64,000 nt of DNA from Alphaproteobacteria bacterium (GCA_014190355.1 BJGH01000002.1:189992-253991); one strand, 5' to 3'. Counted from the stretch's first letter, positions 28,758 through 38,529 are shown. The notes: generated from the sequence alone by a model not told the origin. Made by a program: numbers and translations.

Positions 28758-29275
28758 TTTTTTTAAAAAATAAATTAAAATTTTGTTTTTCAAATTTACA
28801 TTTTAAATCAATAATTACAAATGTAAAATTGAAATTAACTAACTCTAATTTTTAACCACCTTTAATTTTATAAAATAACTTCTTTTTGATTAGAAGAGGT
28901 CATTAAGGTTTTGGTATCGTTTGTTTTAGACGAATTTTGTGGAGAGGTTAAGGAATTTTTTTGATAATTTTGCTTTTTTTAAAAAAAAATTATTTAAAAA
29001 CTCAAAAACTCAATTAATTTTGATCAATATTAATTTTAAAAATTACATTTGTTAAATAATTTCTAAATCTAAATAAAAATTCACAAAAAATAAAATCTTT
29101 ATAACAAATTATTTAGCTTTAAGATTGATATAATTTTGCTAATTATAAATTTCTTAGTTTGAGTTAAATGCATTTTTTTAAAAAGGGTGAACAATGATTT
29201 TCTTGAACAAATAAAGATTACTATCTATTGTCGATAAAATAATTTATTAACCAATGATCAAACTATTAAAACCAA
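28758..29275. other. Spacer between divergent nuoF and the secretin gene
   Basis: About 500 bases, A/T-rich, with no gene. A 9-base inverted repeat, TTTACATTT and AAATGTAAA, at 28795-28803 and 28819-28827, lies just upstream of nuoF and could be an operator or a leader hairpin. A 37-codon open frame beginning with ATG at 29254 overlaps the secretin start out of frame; I do not call it. Confidence 0.45.
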
Positions 29276-30883
29276 GTGTTGTTCTTAAAAAAAATCAAAA
29301 CCAAGATTATTTATTTTTTGTGCGTGGTAATGCTTTTTCCTTACCTAAGTTCTTGCAGGGTTGCTGATATTGATCCTTTTGATTCCAAGGCAAAGTTAAG
29401 TAAGGGTGACATCAAAGATCTTTTAATAAGAGATTCTAATTATTTAAAAAATAAAAAAAACAAGGATAAGGAAAAAGAAGAAACTTCAGTTCCAAATGTT
29501 ACTAAATTAATTATTTCGCCACCACCACCAGTATTGGGTGGTGATAAAATAGTTAGCTTTTCTGTTACCGATCAGGCTCCCTTGAAAGATGTTTTAATTG
29601 AACTTGCTAGAATGGCAAATATTGATATTGACATTGATCCTGCAATATCGGGAGGAGTAATTATTAACGCTAAAAATCGCCCATTAAAAGAAGTTATTGA
29701 TCGCATCGCTAATCAGGCCGGTTTGCGTTATAGTTACAAAAATGGTATTTTATATTTTCAGCGAGATGCTCCTTATATGAAAAATTATTTTGTTGATTAT
29801 ATTGGAGATGGCTCAGTATGGGGTGATGTTGAGTCAAATATCACGGCAGTTTTAACTGCTGAAGCTAGTTCATCTGGAGAGGGTGGATCAGGAGGATCGG
29901 ATTCATCATACACTACCAACAAATCTGCTGGTATTATTTCATTATTTGCTACAGAAAGACAACATAAAGCTGTTGAAAAATACTTACAAGATGTTGATAA
30001 ATATGCCTCAGCACAAGTTTTAATTGAGGCAAAAGTTGTTGAAGTTACACTATCTGATAGTTTTCGAGCAGGGATAAATTGGAACTGGTTGAATTCAGTT
30101 CCCAAATCTGATGTGCCTTATAGTATTGTTCAAAACTCCATGGCGAATTTTGATACCGTTGCTTCAGCAGGAGTTAAACCAACAATATTTACTTTAGGAA
30201 GTGCAACAGCTAGAAAGAGTTTATTCGGAGGAAATCTTGATATGACTATTCAAGCTTTGGAAGAGTTTGGAACAACTAAAACTATTTCTTCACCTAGAAT
30301 TCATGCTATGAACAATCAACAAGCAAGTTTAAGTTTTCAAGATAAATTAATTTATTTTAAAATTGAAACTACTCAGTCACAGGCTGGAGCGGGTGGGGGT
30401 GGATCTACGCCAAGCAATGTTGTAACAACTACCTCTACTTCAACCAAGATGGAAGAAAATATCGGCGTTGAAATTGCCATAACTCCCTCAATTAATTTAA
30501 AAACTAACGAGGTAACCATGACTGTTCAACCAACTCTTGCTGTTAAAAGTGGTGAAGTAAAAGATCCGGTTAACGAAAAAAACTCAGTTCCTATTATTCA
30601 AACCAGAACTTTAAGCACAATTGCAAAGGTCTTGAGCGGGAATGTTTTGGTGATTGGTGGTTTGATGCGTCAAGATTCAACCAATCAGGATTCAGGATTG
30701 CCATTTTTGAGTAGAATTCCAATTTTAGGGGCTTTGTTTAAGGTTATTAATAGAAGATCGGATGTTGTAGAAACGGTCATTTTTATTAAAGCTACAATTG
30801 TTAATAGTTCAACTGGACCAATTAAAGAAGATAAAGAATTCCAAGAAAAATTTGATGCCGGAAAAAGAAGATATATTAACTAA
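29276..30883 (+). CDS. Secretin-family outer-membrane lipoprotein (PilQ/MshL type)
   Basis: A 535-residue secretin, the ring-forming outer-membrane channel of type IV pilus or type II secretion systems. It starts with a GTG at 29276; the N-terminus is a lipoprotein signal with lipobox LSSC. An STN/secretin N-domain (about 95-170) is followed by a glycine/serine-rich loop (about 200-213). The secretin core (240-520) has VLIEAKVVEVTLSD and the closing VIGGLMR segment. MshL/PilN-type secretins are often lipoproteins, which fits. A pilin-like gene (35617) and a prepilin peptidase (40028) lie nearby, but no pilus ATPase or inner-membrane platform is in the window. Confidence 0.82.
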   Translation: MLFLKKIKTKIIYFLCVVMLFPYLSSCRVADIDPFDSKAKLSKGDIKDLLIRDSNYLKNKKNKDKEKEETSVPNVTKLIISPPPPVLGGDKIVSFSVTDQAPLKDVLIELARMANIDIDIDPAISGGVIINAKNRPLKEVIDRIANQAGLRYSYKNGILYFQRDAPYMKNYFVDYIGDGSVWGDVESNITAVLTAEASSSGEGGSGGSDSSYTTNKSAGIISLFATERQHKAVEKYLQDVDKYASAQVLIEAKVVEVTLSDSFRAGINWNWLNSVPKSDVPYSIVQNSMANFDTVASAGVKPTIFTLGSATARKSLFGGNLDMTIQALEEFGTTKTISSPRIHAMNNQQASLSFQDKLIYFKIETTQSQAGAGGGGSTPSNVVTTTSTSTKMEENIGVEIAITPSINLKTNEVTMTVQPTLAVKSGEVKDPVNEKNSVPIIQTRTLSTIAKVLSGNVLVIGGLMRQDSTNQDSGLPFLSRIPILGALFKVINRRSDVVETVIFIKATIVNSSTGPIKEDKEFQEKFDAGKRRYIN

Positions 30884-31363
30884 AATCATTTCAACATAAA
30901 ATTTGAGATTTAGTATTAATCATTTTAATTTTAAATATATTTTTATTTAAGGATAATTTTTCAGTTTAGATTATATAAATTAATTTAAAACTTTGATTGC
31001 CTAAAATAAATAATTTGTTAAATTTAAAAAACATGAAAAACATTTGAAATTGCAATTTCTTATGCAACTAAATTTTTTGTTTGGGGGTTTATTCAGATTT
31101 TTTGCAATTCTAATGTTAAAATTTAAAGTTATAAATTGAAATCTGTAGTATTGATAAATATAATTTTTGTTTAAATTTTTTGATTATATGTGGTTAACCT
31201 CAAAGCCTAGATATATTCTTAGTTGAGCGTTGATACAATTCATTTTTTAAAGATTTTTAATTAAAAGCTATCTTTAAGTGCTATTAAATTTTTTTTAATC
31301 ATCAACTTCGCAGTTTAAAAACTATTACTGAAATGTAATATTTAAAGTCTATTAAAATTTTAT
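30884..31363. other. 480-base A/T-rich spacer
   Basis: Separates the secretin gene from the permease gene. I see no coding frame, RNA gene or convincing hairpin in it beyond chance-level A/T palindromes. Confidence 0.5.
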
Positions 31364-32125
31364 ATGAAAGCAATTGTCAAATACATCTTACGAAATGGAG
31401 CTAGAGATCGCCTTTATCTTGGTGTTTTTATTAGCTTAATTGTTGCATTTGCTGTGGCAATTTTTTTGGGATCAACAATGCTTGTTGAGCAACAGCAAAC
31501 CACAATGGTTTTTTGTGCGGGATCTTCCCGAGTAATTTTAATAGTTGGGATGATTCTTTTTGTGTGTTTAACTCTTAATCGAGCCTTTGAAAATAAAGAA
31601 GTAGAGTTTATTTTATCAAAAAACATTTCTCGTCAGCAATTCATTTTGGCTTATTTATCAGGTTTTTATTTAAGTTTTATAATAATTTTAATCCCCTTGC
31701 TTTTGGCTATTTTTATAGTTAATAAAGTTGATATTTTGGGTTTTATAATTTGGTCGGTAAGCATTCTTCTGGAAGGTCTACTGGTTATTTGTTTTGCATT
31801 ATTGGTTTCATTAATTTTAAAAAACTCTTTTAGTGCGATAATGTCAAGTTTTGCTTTTTATCTAATTTCACGATTGATGGGAGTTTTTGTAATGGCAATT
31901 GAGTTTCCTCAAAGTTTAAATTTAACCATACGCTCAATTCTTGCAACTATCTTGAAATTATTTTCAGTTTTATTTCCAAGGCTTGATTTATATGGTCAAT
32001 CAAAGTGGATATTATATGGCTTTAAAGACAATACACATTTATTAATGGTTATAATTCAATTTATAATTTATTTTGGACTTTTGGTCTTTATGGCTTTTCA
32101 TGATTTTAAGAAAAAACAGTTTTAG
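31364..32125 (+). CDS. Integral membrane protein, ABC-2-type permease-like
   Basis: A 253-residue polytopic protein with six hydrophobic segments (about 20-40, 58-74, 100-122, 130-152, 157-178, 228-246). The soluble N-terminal start, the short loop with F-I-L-S-K-N-I-S-R after the second helix and the overall length fit ABC-2 permeases, where this loop couples to the ATPase. No ATPase gene is next to it. The substrate is unknown. A conserved alphaproteobacterial membrane protein without transport role remains possible. Confidence 0.55.
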   Translation: MKAIVKYILRNGARDRLYLGVFISLIVAFAVAIFLGSTMLVEQQQTTMVFCAGSSRVILIVGMILFVCLTLNRAFENKEVEFILSKNISRQQFILAYLSGFYLSFIIILIPLLLAIFIVNKVDILGFIIWSVSILLEGLLVICFALLVSLILKNSFSAIMSSFAFYLISRLMGVFVMAIEFPQSLNLTIRSILATILKLFSVLFPRLDLYGQSKWILYGFKDNTHLLMVIIQFIIYFGLLVFMAFHDFKKKQF

Positions 32126-32573
32126 AGATTTAATAAATAAAATATCATAATTATACCGAGCTAACCTAGATAATTAAAACTATTGAGCATCCATTCCCTC
32201 CTTATCTGTTAGGTTAAAATATAAAAAAATTCTAATTTTTTTTAATAAAATTTTTTTATAAAAGCTAATCCATTTATAAAATTGAAATATGATTAGTAGT
32301 TCTATTATTGTAGATAGAGATCTTTCTTTTGTTGTTAATAATTATTATTAATCTTAGTGATTTATGCGTTAAATTAACTTAAATATTTTAGACTTATGTC
32401 TATTATTGAGTTTAGTATGAAGGAAGGAGAAGATTAGGATTTAAATAAAAAATAAATTTACCTTATTAAATTTATTTTAGGGCAGATTAATGTTTTTAAA
32501 GAATTATCTATCGAATTTAAATTATGCAGTTTTTTAAAAACCAGTATTATCAAAGAATATAAATAAAAGGATA
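32126..32573. other. A/T-rich spacer between the permease and the hairpin
   Basis: About 450 bases with no supported gene on either strand. Only the hairpin that follows at 32574 stands out. Confidence 0.5.
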
Positions 32574-32607
32574 TTCTAGTTGCTAAGAAATTGCTTAGCA
32601 ACTAGAA
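32574..32607 (-). terminator. Perfect 14-base hairpin downstream of the ribbon-helix-helix gene
   Basis: TTCTAGTTGCTAAG and its exact complement CTTAGCAACTAGAA flank a six-base loop (AAATTG). The hairpin lies 10 bases beyond the stop of the minus-strand ribbon-helix-helix gene, and on that strand is followed by a T-rich stretch (TATCCTTTTATTTAT). This is the longest perfect hairpin I found in the window. A terminator is the simplest reading; a palindromic repeat element or a binding site for the neighbouring DNA-binding protein is possible. Confidence 0.45.
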
Positions 32608-32617
32608 AAACATAAAT

Positions 32618-32833
32618 CTATTCTTCTGATTTTTTGTCAGTTTTTTTACCGCTTGTTTTTTTGTCAGACTTATTTGATTTTTCTGATGAGCCAAAATCTA
32701 GATGGGTTTCTAATGCTTTTCTAACGAGGTAATTTTTGCTACGATCGTTTTTTTGAGCTTTAACCTCAAGAGTTTTGTATAAAGCAATTGGTAGAGAAAT
32801 AGTAAGAGTTTTAGTTTGTTGAGATTTTTTCAT
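32618..32833 (-). CDS. Small ribbon-helix-helix (CopG-like) DNA-binding protein
   Basis: From the ATG at 32833 the protein has 71 residues. A short basic start is followed by the strand TKTLTISLPIAL and two helices (YKTLEVKAQKNDRS and NYLVRKALETHL), the classic ribbon-helix-helix fold of CopG/Arc repressors. The last 25 residues are a lysine/serine-rich tail. I reject an upstream non-ATG start that would add 16 unusual residues. No toxin gene is adjacent, so it is an orphan regulator or antitoxin-like protein. The gene could regulate itself, given the palindrome close by. Confidence 0.7.
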   Translation of the reverse strand: MKKSQQTKTLTISLPIALYKTLEVKAQKNDRSKNYLVRKALETHLDFGSSEKSNKSDKKTSGKKTDKKSEE

Positions 32834-33191
32834 ATGATATAGACATTTATAATTGAAAATTTTTTTGTTATAATAAAACAAAAATAGTTTTAATTGTTAA
32901 AAATAAAATACTAATAAATTTTTTACTAGATTTAAAAGATTATTTTTAAAAAAAAATAAAAATCAAGGTTTTTTTATAAAAAAAACAATTTTTGTTTAAA
33001 AGATATATAATAAAATAATTTCTATTTTAGGTTAAGAAAGCTTGTTTTGTTGATTTAAAACAAGATCTAATTCCACAAAAAAAAATTTATTATAAAGAAA
33101 TATTTTTTTATTAAAAAAATTAAACTTGTTTATTTGTTTTTTAAAAAAAATTCAATTAATTTTAATAAAAAAATATTTAAAAATTTAATTT
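32834..33191. other. A/T-rich spacer between divergent genes
   Basis: About 360 bases of homopolymeric A and T runs between the ribbon-helix-helix gene and ggt. It must hold two divergent promoters, but none can be named. Nothing else is visible. Confidence 0.5.
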
Positions 33192-34943
33192 ATGAAAATT
33201 AATTCAGTAAAATTGGCTGTTAAATCGTTGATACTTTTAATTATAATTTTATGTGGGAGTTGCCAACAAAAAAATTATAATACTGAAGAGGTGTGGGTTG
33301 GGGAAAAATATGCGGGATTTGAAAATTATCAATTGTTTAAGGCCAAGAAATATTTAATTTCTAGTTCTGATAAATTAGCTTCTCAGGCGGGTAAAAAAAT
33401 TTTAGATAAAGGTGGAAATGCAATTGATGCTAGTATTGCAGTGCAAATGGTGTTAAATGTTGTTGAACCTCATGCTTCTGGAATTGGTGGTGGATTATTT
33501 TTAATTTATTTTGATAAAAAAACTCGTAAAACTATTTATTTCAATGGGCGAGAAACTGCTCCAAGCAAAGCATTTCCAGAAATGTTTCTTGATGAAAATA
33601 AACAGCCCAAAAAATTTAGTGAGGCAGTGCAGGGTGGTTTAAGTGTTGGTGTTCCCGGTGTTTTAAAAACATTATACTTGGCTCATCAAAAATATGGTAA
33701 ATTACCTTGGTCTCAATTATTTGAAGAAGCTATTAATATTGCTAATCAGGGATTCCCAATTACTTTGAGAATGTCTAATGCTTTGAAAGAATTAGATTAT
33801 TTAAAAAACTTTGCAGGAATGAAAAATTATTATGATGAACATGGCAAATTAAAAAAAGTAGGCGAAATTATTACCAACAAAGAATTATCAAAAACTTTGG
33901 CAATAATTGCTAAATCACCAACGAAAGCATTTTATGAAGGGCAAATTGCCAAAAATATTGTTAAAGAGGTAAATAATAGCAAAGTAAATCAAGGTTTGTT
34001 AAGTCTTGCGGATTTAAAAAACTATCAACCAAAAACTGGCAAGTTAATTTGTCAGTTTTATCGAGAAAAATATAAGATCTGTACAATGCCTTTACCTTCA
34101 GGAGGTGTTAGCACTTTGCAAATTATTGGTATTTTAAATAATTTTTCTTTGGCTAATTATTCACCTAATTCAGCAGATGCAATTCACATAATTGCTGAAG
34201 CAATTAAACTGGCATATGCTGATCGTAAAGAATATTTGGGAGATGTGAATGAAAAAATTATCAATAAACTGCTTGCCAAAGATTATTTGGCAATGCGAGC
34301 TAAATTGATTGATTTTTCTCGTGCTAACAATAATTTTTCTGCAGGAAATTTAACACTCAAAAAATTAACTAACCAAGAAATTTTAGAAAAACCATCAACA
34401 ACTCATTTTTCAATAATTGATTCGCAGGGTAATGCTTTGGCTCTAACAAGCAGCGTAGAATATTTCTTTGGCTCAGGTTTGGTTGTTGATGGTTTTGTTT
34501 TAAATAATCAATTAACAGATTTTGCATTAAATCCTTACCGCAATTCAAACTTGGTAGCAAATGCTATTGCACCAAATAAGCAGCCTTTGAGCTCAATGTC
34601 TCCAACCTTTGTTTTTGATAAAAATGATAATTTGTTGATTGCTCTTGGATCACCAGGTGGACCAAGGATAAGTCAATTTGTTGTTAAAACTCTAGTTGCA
34701 ATTTTGGATTGGAACCTAGATATTCAAAGGGCAATTTCATTGCCTAATTTTGCAGTTATTGCCAATCGCCTTGAGTTAGAAGATCGAACTGAATTAGTTA
34801 AATTAAAAAAACAATTAGAAAAATTAAATCATCAAGTTGTTATCACTGATATTAACAGCGGAATTAACGCGGTAGCAATTCAGGGTAATTCACTTCTGGG
34901 TGGAGCGGATCCTAGGAGAAATGGTTATGTAGCGGGTCATTAA
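33192..34943 (+). CDS. ggt: Gamma-glutamyltransferase
   Basis: Cleaves glutathione and other gamma-glutamyl compounds in the periplasm; the precursor cuts itself into two subunits. The 583 residues begin with a hydrophobic export signal ending near C-G-S-C (possible lipoprotein). The large-subunit block GGNAIDASIAVQMVLNVVEP and the substrate loop GIGGGLF follow. The autocleavage site is S402-T403-T404-H405-F, T403 being the expected nucleophile, and the C-terminal GSPGGPRI is the usual substrate loop. In host-associated bacteria the enzyme can supply glutamate and cysteine from glutathione. It stands alone. Confidence 0.93.
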   Translation: MKINSVKLAVKSLILLIIILCGSCQQKNYNTEEVWVGEKYAGFENYQLFKAKKYLISSSDKLASQAGKKILDKGGNAIDASIAVQMVLNVVEPHASGIGGGLFLIYFDKKTRKTIYFNGRETAPSKAFPEMFLDENKQPKKFSEAVQGGLSVGVPGVLKTLYLAHQKYGKLPWSQLFEEAINIANQGFPITLRMSNALKELDYLKNFAGMKNYYDEHGKLKKVGEIITNKELSKTLAIIAKSPTKAFYEGQIAKNIVKEVNNSKVNQGLLSLADLKNYQPKTGKLICQFYREKYKICTMPLPSGGVSTLQIIGILNNFSLANYSPNSADAIHIIAEAIKLAYADRKEYLGDVNEKIINKLLAKDYLAMRAKLIDFSRANNNFSAGNLTLKKLTNQEILEKPSTTHFSIIDSQGNALALTSSVEYFFGSGLVVDGFVLNNQLTDFALNPYRNSNLVANAIAPNKQPLSSMSPTFVFDKNDNLLIALGSPGGPRISQFVVKTLVAILDWNLDIQRAISLPNFAVIANRLELEDRTELVKLKKQLEKLNHQVVITDINSGINAVAIQGNSLLGGADPRRNGYVAGH

Positions 34944-35055
34944 ATTTGTATCTTTAAAATTGCTTTTAAAAAACATGTTTTTTCAAAAAAAGCTTGCAAA
35001 CAAATTTTTTTTAGGTGAATTTATAAAAAAAATAAAAAATAAAAAATATAAAATT

Positions 35056-35580
35056 ATGAAAACTAAAATTTTATTCATTATTGCTTTTGTTCTTAGTTCA
35101 TCGCTTGTTAATTCAGCAAATGCTAAAAATCAAAACACTAAGTTATCAGATATTAAAATCAGCAATTCCCAAAATAAGGATGAGCGAGAAGAACTTCATT
35201 CAATTGACTTGGAAAAGCTTTATAAAGATGCTGAAAATTACTATAAATTAGCAAAATCATGGCAAAAATTAAAATGTCTTCCTAAAAGTGGTTTTATCTG
35301 CACTAAACATGAATGTAAAAGAAAAGATATTTCAGCTCATATCATTTTAGACAAAAAACAAAAAACAGTTTCACGCTGTGAAAATGACAATTGCGAAACA
35401 TTTGTCGCTGAATTTGAGCAAACTGGCAGTTTTGTTAATATTCAAAGCAAAGGTCCAGTTGGATCATTAATCAGAATTTTAGGCGATAGTCGTTATAAAG
35501 AAATCACCACTGTTGGTTTAGATGCATATATTGCCAATGGAAATTGTGAAATTTATAATGAAGAAGATAAAAAACTTTAG
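35056..35580 (+). CDS. Secreted hypothetical protein with several cysteines
   Basis: Not recognised. I place the start at the ATG at 35056, because it gives a proper Sec signal peptide (MKTKILFIIAFVLSSSLVNS, cleavage probably after A-N-A). The frame stays open further upstream to a TTG at 34960, but that adds 32 lysine-rich residues in front of the signal. The 174-residue protein has six cysteines in the mature part (CLP, ICTKHEC, RCENDNC, NCEIY), probably disulfide-bonded in the periplasm. It ends 36 bases before the pilin-like gene and may share its operon. Confidence 0.6.
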   Translation: MKTKILFIIAFVLSSSLVNSANAKNQNTKLSDIKISNSQNKDEREELHSIDLEKLYKDAENYYKLAKSWQKLKCLPKSGFICTKHECKRKDISAHIILDKKQKTVSRCENDNCETFVAEFEQTGSFVNIQSKGPVGSLIRILGDSRYKEITTVGLDAYIANGNCEIYNEEDKKL

Positions 35581-35616
35581 GTTTTATATTTCTTCAATTC
35601 AATAATTAACTTAACT

Positions 35617-36582
35617 ATGAAGCATCACTCACCGCGTTTGGCATTCTCTTTAATTGAGTTGTCGATTGTCATTTTAATCATTGGCATATTGGTAGCAGGG
35701 GTTACTCAATCATCTCGTTTGGTAAGAATGATGAAAATATCTACAGCAGTGCAAATAACAAATAGCTCCGATGTTAATTCAATTAATGATATAGTTTTTT
35801 GGCTTGAGCCAACCAAAGATTTTGCTTTTGGAGTGGGAACTAATGGCTCATTTGATTTTAATACTAACATTTATACTGATGTAGATAAACCATCTGATCA
35901 GGATCGTATTGGCAGATGGAATGATATTTATATCAGGAACAATTCTGCTAAGAAAAGCGCTATTCAGAACGCTCTTGCGCGTCAGCCAAAATATATTGTT
36001 GATGGCATTAATGGCTTGCCATCGGTGCATTTTGATTCAACTACTTCTCAAGCGATGTGTATGCATGCTCCCTTTAATATCGATCGCGGAATTACTCCAA
36101 ATTTATCGCTCTTTGTAGTTTACCGCTGGCTTAACACTTTTGCGGCATATGATCAAAAATTATGGAGTGCAGACAATATGAATTGGGATCGTCAGGCAAT
36201 TTTAAGGTGTTGCTCTGGAGGAACCAGTGGTATGATTTCTTTTGGAGGAGGGGCGGTATTAATTCCTAATCTCAATACTGCTAATGTTAATCAAATATTT
36301 ACTCATATCTCGCGAACCAATGTTACCAATGGCTCAATGGCTTATATTAATGGAGCAACCCCAGTTTATTTTACAGAAAGTAATCCTTCGGTGAGTTATC
36401 CAGCTCTTACTTTTCCTGGAGAAAATAATCAAAGCTATGGTATGTCTTTAGATGGTAACTGCGTTAATAATACCAATATAATTTTCGCTGAATTTATTGC
36501 TTTTGATCGGGCATTAAATACCGAAGAAAGAACTACTGTGGAAAAATATCTTAGCAAAAAGTGGTCTATCAAGTTAAATTAA
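35617..36582 (+). CDS. Type IV pilin-like protein with C-terminal LamG-like domain
   Basis: A 321-residue protein. Residues 1-30 are a prepilin leader and helix: cleavage is expected between A9 and F10, with E14 as the +5 glutamate (LAF-SLIELSIVILIIG). The position before the cut is Ala instead of the usual Gly. Residues 50-321 form a beta-rich domain with the spacing of LamG/concanavalin-like folds: an early W-L-E-P segment, a W-N-D segment, NGLPSVHFD and the closing EKYLSKKW. Such pilin-lectin fusions could display a glycan- or surface-binding head on a pilus or pseudopilus. It is near a secretin and a prepilin peptidase. Confidence 0.75.
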   Translation: MKHHSPRLAFSLIELSIVILIIGILVAGVTQSSRLVRMMKISTAVQITNSSDVNSINDIVFWLEPTKDFAFGVGTNGSFDFNTNIYTDVDKPSDQDRIGRWNDIYIRNNSAKKSAIQNALARQPKYIVDGINGLPSVHFDSTTSQAMCMHAPFNIDRGITPNLSLFVVYRWLNTFAAYDQKLWSADNMNWDRQAILRCCSGGTSGMISFGGGAVLIPNLNTANVNQIFTHISRTNVTNGSMAYINGATPVYFTESNPSVSYPALTFPGENNQSYGMSLDGNCVNNTNIIFAEFIAFDRALNTEERTTVEKYLSKKWSIKLN

Positions 36583-36758
36583 TTTTAACATATCTTATTG
36601 TAAAATCTTTGAATATAAATAAACTAATTACAAAAATATTTTTAGGTTTTTTTAAAATTTAAATGTAGTTATGTCAATGTTAAATAAAGATTGTCAGATA
36701 AAGATCGATCGATAAAGAAATTTTTTAGATTTTTAAAATAATCCAGACTTTAATTATT

Positions 36759-37199
36759 TTAATTTAGACTTGAAGTTAGCATCCAAATTGCTTTATCATG
36801 AATTTTTGATCGTTGAATAAATAAATCAGCGCTTGCTTCATCACCTTCGCTTTGTGCTATATTAATAGCTTCACGCAATAGTTTGGCAAGAATGGTGTTG
36901 TCATTAACTAAATCTTGAAGCATATTTCTGCTATCAAAATTTTTATTGGGATTCGCTAGATCACTAATTTTTTTAAAGTGATCAAATGTTCCTTCAACTC
37001 TTGAGCCTATTGCTCTAATTCGTTCAGCGATTTCATCAACCGCTCCAAACATATCTTCATATTGCGATTGAAAAAGTTCGTGCAATGCTTTAAAATTAGC
37101 TCCTGTAACATTCCAGTGGTAATTCTGAGTTTTGAGCATTAAGGCATAAGTATCAGCAAGAATTTTATCAAGAGCAATTAGAGTTTGATGATTTTTCAT
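36759..37199 (-). CDS. dps: Dps-type DNA-protecting ferritin
   Basis: A 146-residue dodecameric mini-ferritin that stores iron and protects DNA from peroxide. The inter-subunit ferroxidase ligands are in place: H28 (NYHWNVTG), H40 (ALHELF), D55 and E59 (VDEIAERIRAIG). There is no long lysine-rich N-terminal DNA-binding tail, so iron/peroxide detoxification is the safer role. The gene is a single unit on the minus strand. Confidence 0.93.
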   Translation of the reverse strand: MKNHQTLIALDKILADTYALMLKTQNYHWNVTGANFKALHELFQSQYEDMFGAVDEIAERIRAIGSRVEGTFDHFKKISDLANPNKNFDSRNMLQDLVNDNTILAKLLREAINIAQSEGDEASADLFIQRSKIHDKAIWMLTSSLN

Positions 37200-37602
37200 G
37201 AGTATTGTGAATTATTTTATATTGTTCAAATAAACAAAATTTTAAAAATATTATTTGATTAAAAATTAACTAAATTTTTTTTGCTAGTTATTTTTGTATT
37301 TTTTTTTGTTATGAGATTTTTTGATTCTATTATTTTGTTTGATAATAGATATTTTATTGCAAAATATTTATTTAAAATTTCCAAAAAGCTCGATATTTTT
37401 TCATCTCAGAGCCTTATATTTTTTTGAAAATAATATTTAAAGAGGATATTGTTATAAATTTTAAAAATTTAAAATTGTAAAAAGGGATTGCTAGATTGAG
37501 CTTATTGATAATGTTTGTCTGGGAAGTAAGTTGATTTTTATAAGGAAATGATTATTAATTAGCTTTAATCTTTTATTTAAAGATTGAGTCAGGATCAAAT
37601 CC
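37200..37602. other. 400-base spacer between ftsY and dps
   Basis: A/T-rich. No gene is supported; open frames here are shadows extending from ftsY. A 7-base hairpin (AATCTTT-TATTT-AAAGATT, 37567-37585) lies 18 bases after the ftsY stop and could be a weak terminator, but no T run follows it. Confidence 0.4.
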
Positions 37603-38529
37603 TTAATTTGTATCATTAACCGCGAGCAAATTTTTGCTAAAGGTATCGGCATCAAATTCCTGTAAATCGCTAATTTTCTCGCCAACTCCAATCGCAAAAA
37701 TTTTTTTACTAAAATTTTTTGCCAAGGCAACAATTATACCACCTTTAGCACTACCATCCATTTTGGTAACTATTAATCCATCAATTCCAATAATTTCGTT
37801 AAAAATTTGCAATTGATTCTTGGCATTTTGACCCGTTGTTGCATCAATAACTAAAATATTGTAATGCGGAGAGTTTGGTTCTAGTTTTTTTAGAACATTA
37901 TTAATTTTTTTTAATTCATCCATCAAATTTTGTTTGTTGTGAAGTCTGCCAGCAGTATCGATCAGCAAGACATCAAAATTATTTTTTTGAGCATAATCTA
38001 AAGCTCGATAGGCAACACTCGCAGGATCTTCACTTTCTTTATTGGGAAGAATAATTTGACAATTATTTCTTTTGGCCCAAATTTCAAGCTGTTCAGTAGC
38101 ACCTGCTCGAAAAGTATCACATGCTCCAATTAAAACTTTTTTTCCTTGATTTTGGAGGTTAGCAGTTATCTTGCCAATGGTGGTAGTCTTACCAACGCCA
38201 TTAACACCATTAAAAATTAAAACTTGTGGTAAATTTTTTTCATCAAGTTCTAGCTTTGCTTCACATGGTTTAAGAATTTCTTTGATTTCATCGCAAAGAA
38301 ATTTCTTTAAAGTTTCAAGATCAATGTTTTTATCAAATTTCTTTTGTTGAAAATTTTTAATTATTTGTGAGCTTGCTTCACTGCCAATGTCGTTTAATAT
38401 CAACAAATCCTCAAGCTCTTCAAGAAAATTTGTAGAAATTTTACTTTGCGAAAAAATTTGTTTTAAAGCATCAGCTAGCTTGGAGGTTATTGATGTTTTA
38501 GCGTTGGATTTGGAAAAAATTTTGAACAT
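37603..38529 (-). CDS. ftsY: Signal recognition particle receptor
   Basis: The GTPase that receives ribosome-SRP complexes at the inner membrane. The 308 residues cover the N domain (helical, 1-95) and the G domain, with G1 GVNGVGKTTTIGKI, DTFRAGA, G3 DTAGR and TKMDGSAKGG. The acidic A domain of enterobacterial FtsY is missing, as is common in alphaproteobacteria. It is 11 bases downstream of nlpD on the same strand, so the two may be co-transcribed. Confidence 0.95.
   Translation of the reverse strand: MFKIFSKSNAKTSITSKLADALKQIFSQSKISTNFLEELEDLLILNDIGSEASSQIIKNFQQKKFDKNIDLETLKKFLCDEIKEILKPCEAKLELDEKNLPQVLIFNGVNGVGKTTTIGKITANLQNQGKKVLIGACDTFRAGATEQLEIWAKRNNCQIILPNKESEDPASVAYRALDYAQKNNFDVLLIDTAGRLHNKQNLMDELKKINNVLKKLEPNSPHYNILVIDATTGQNAKNQLQIFNEIIGIDGLIVTKMDGSAKGGIIVALAKNFSKKIFAIGVGEKISDLQEFDADTFSKNLLAVNDTN

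Noticed and set aside
29254-29367. A 37-codon ATG frame overlapping the secretin start
   Set aside because: Out of frame with the secretin, not similar to anything, and the lipoprotein signal belongs to the GTG frame at 29276.
34967-34982. Palindrome AAAAAACATGTTTTTT after ggt
   Set aside because: It has no loop and consists mainly of A/T runs, so it is expected by chance here.
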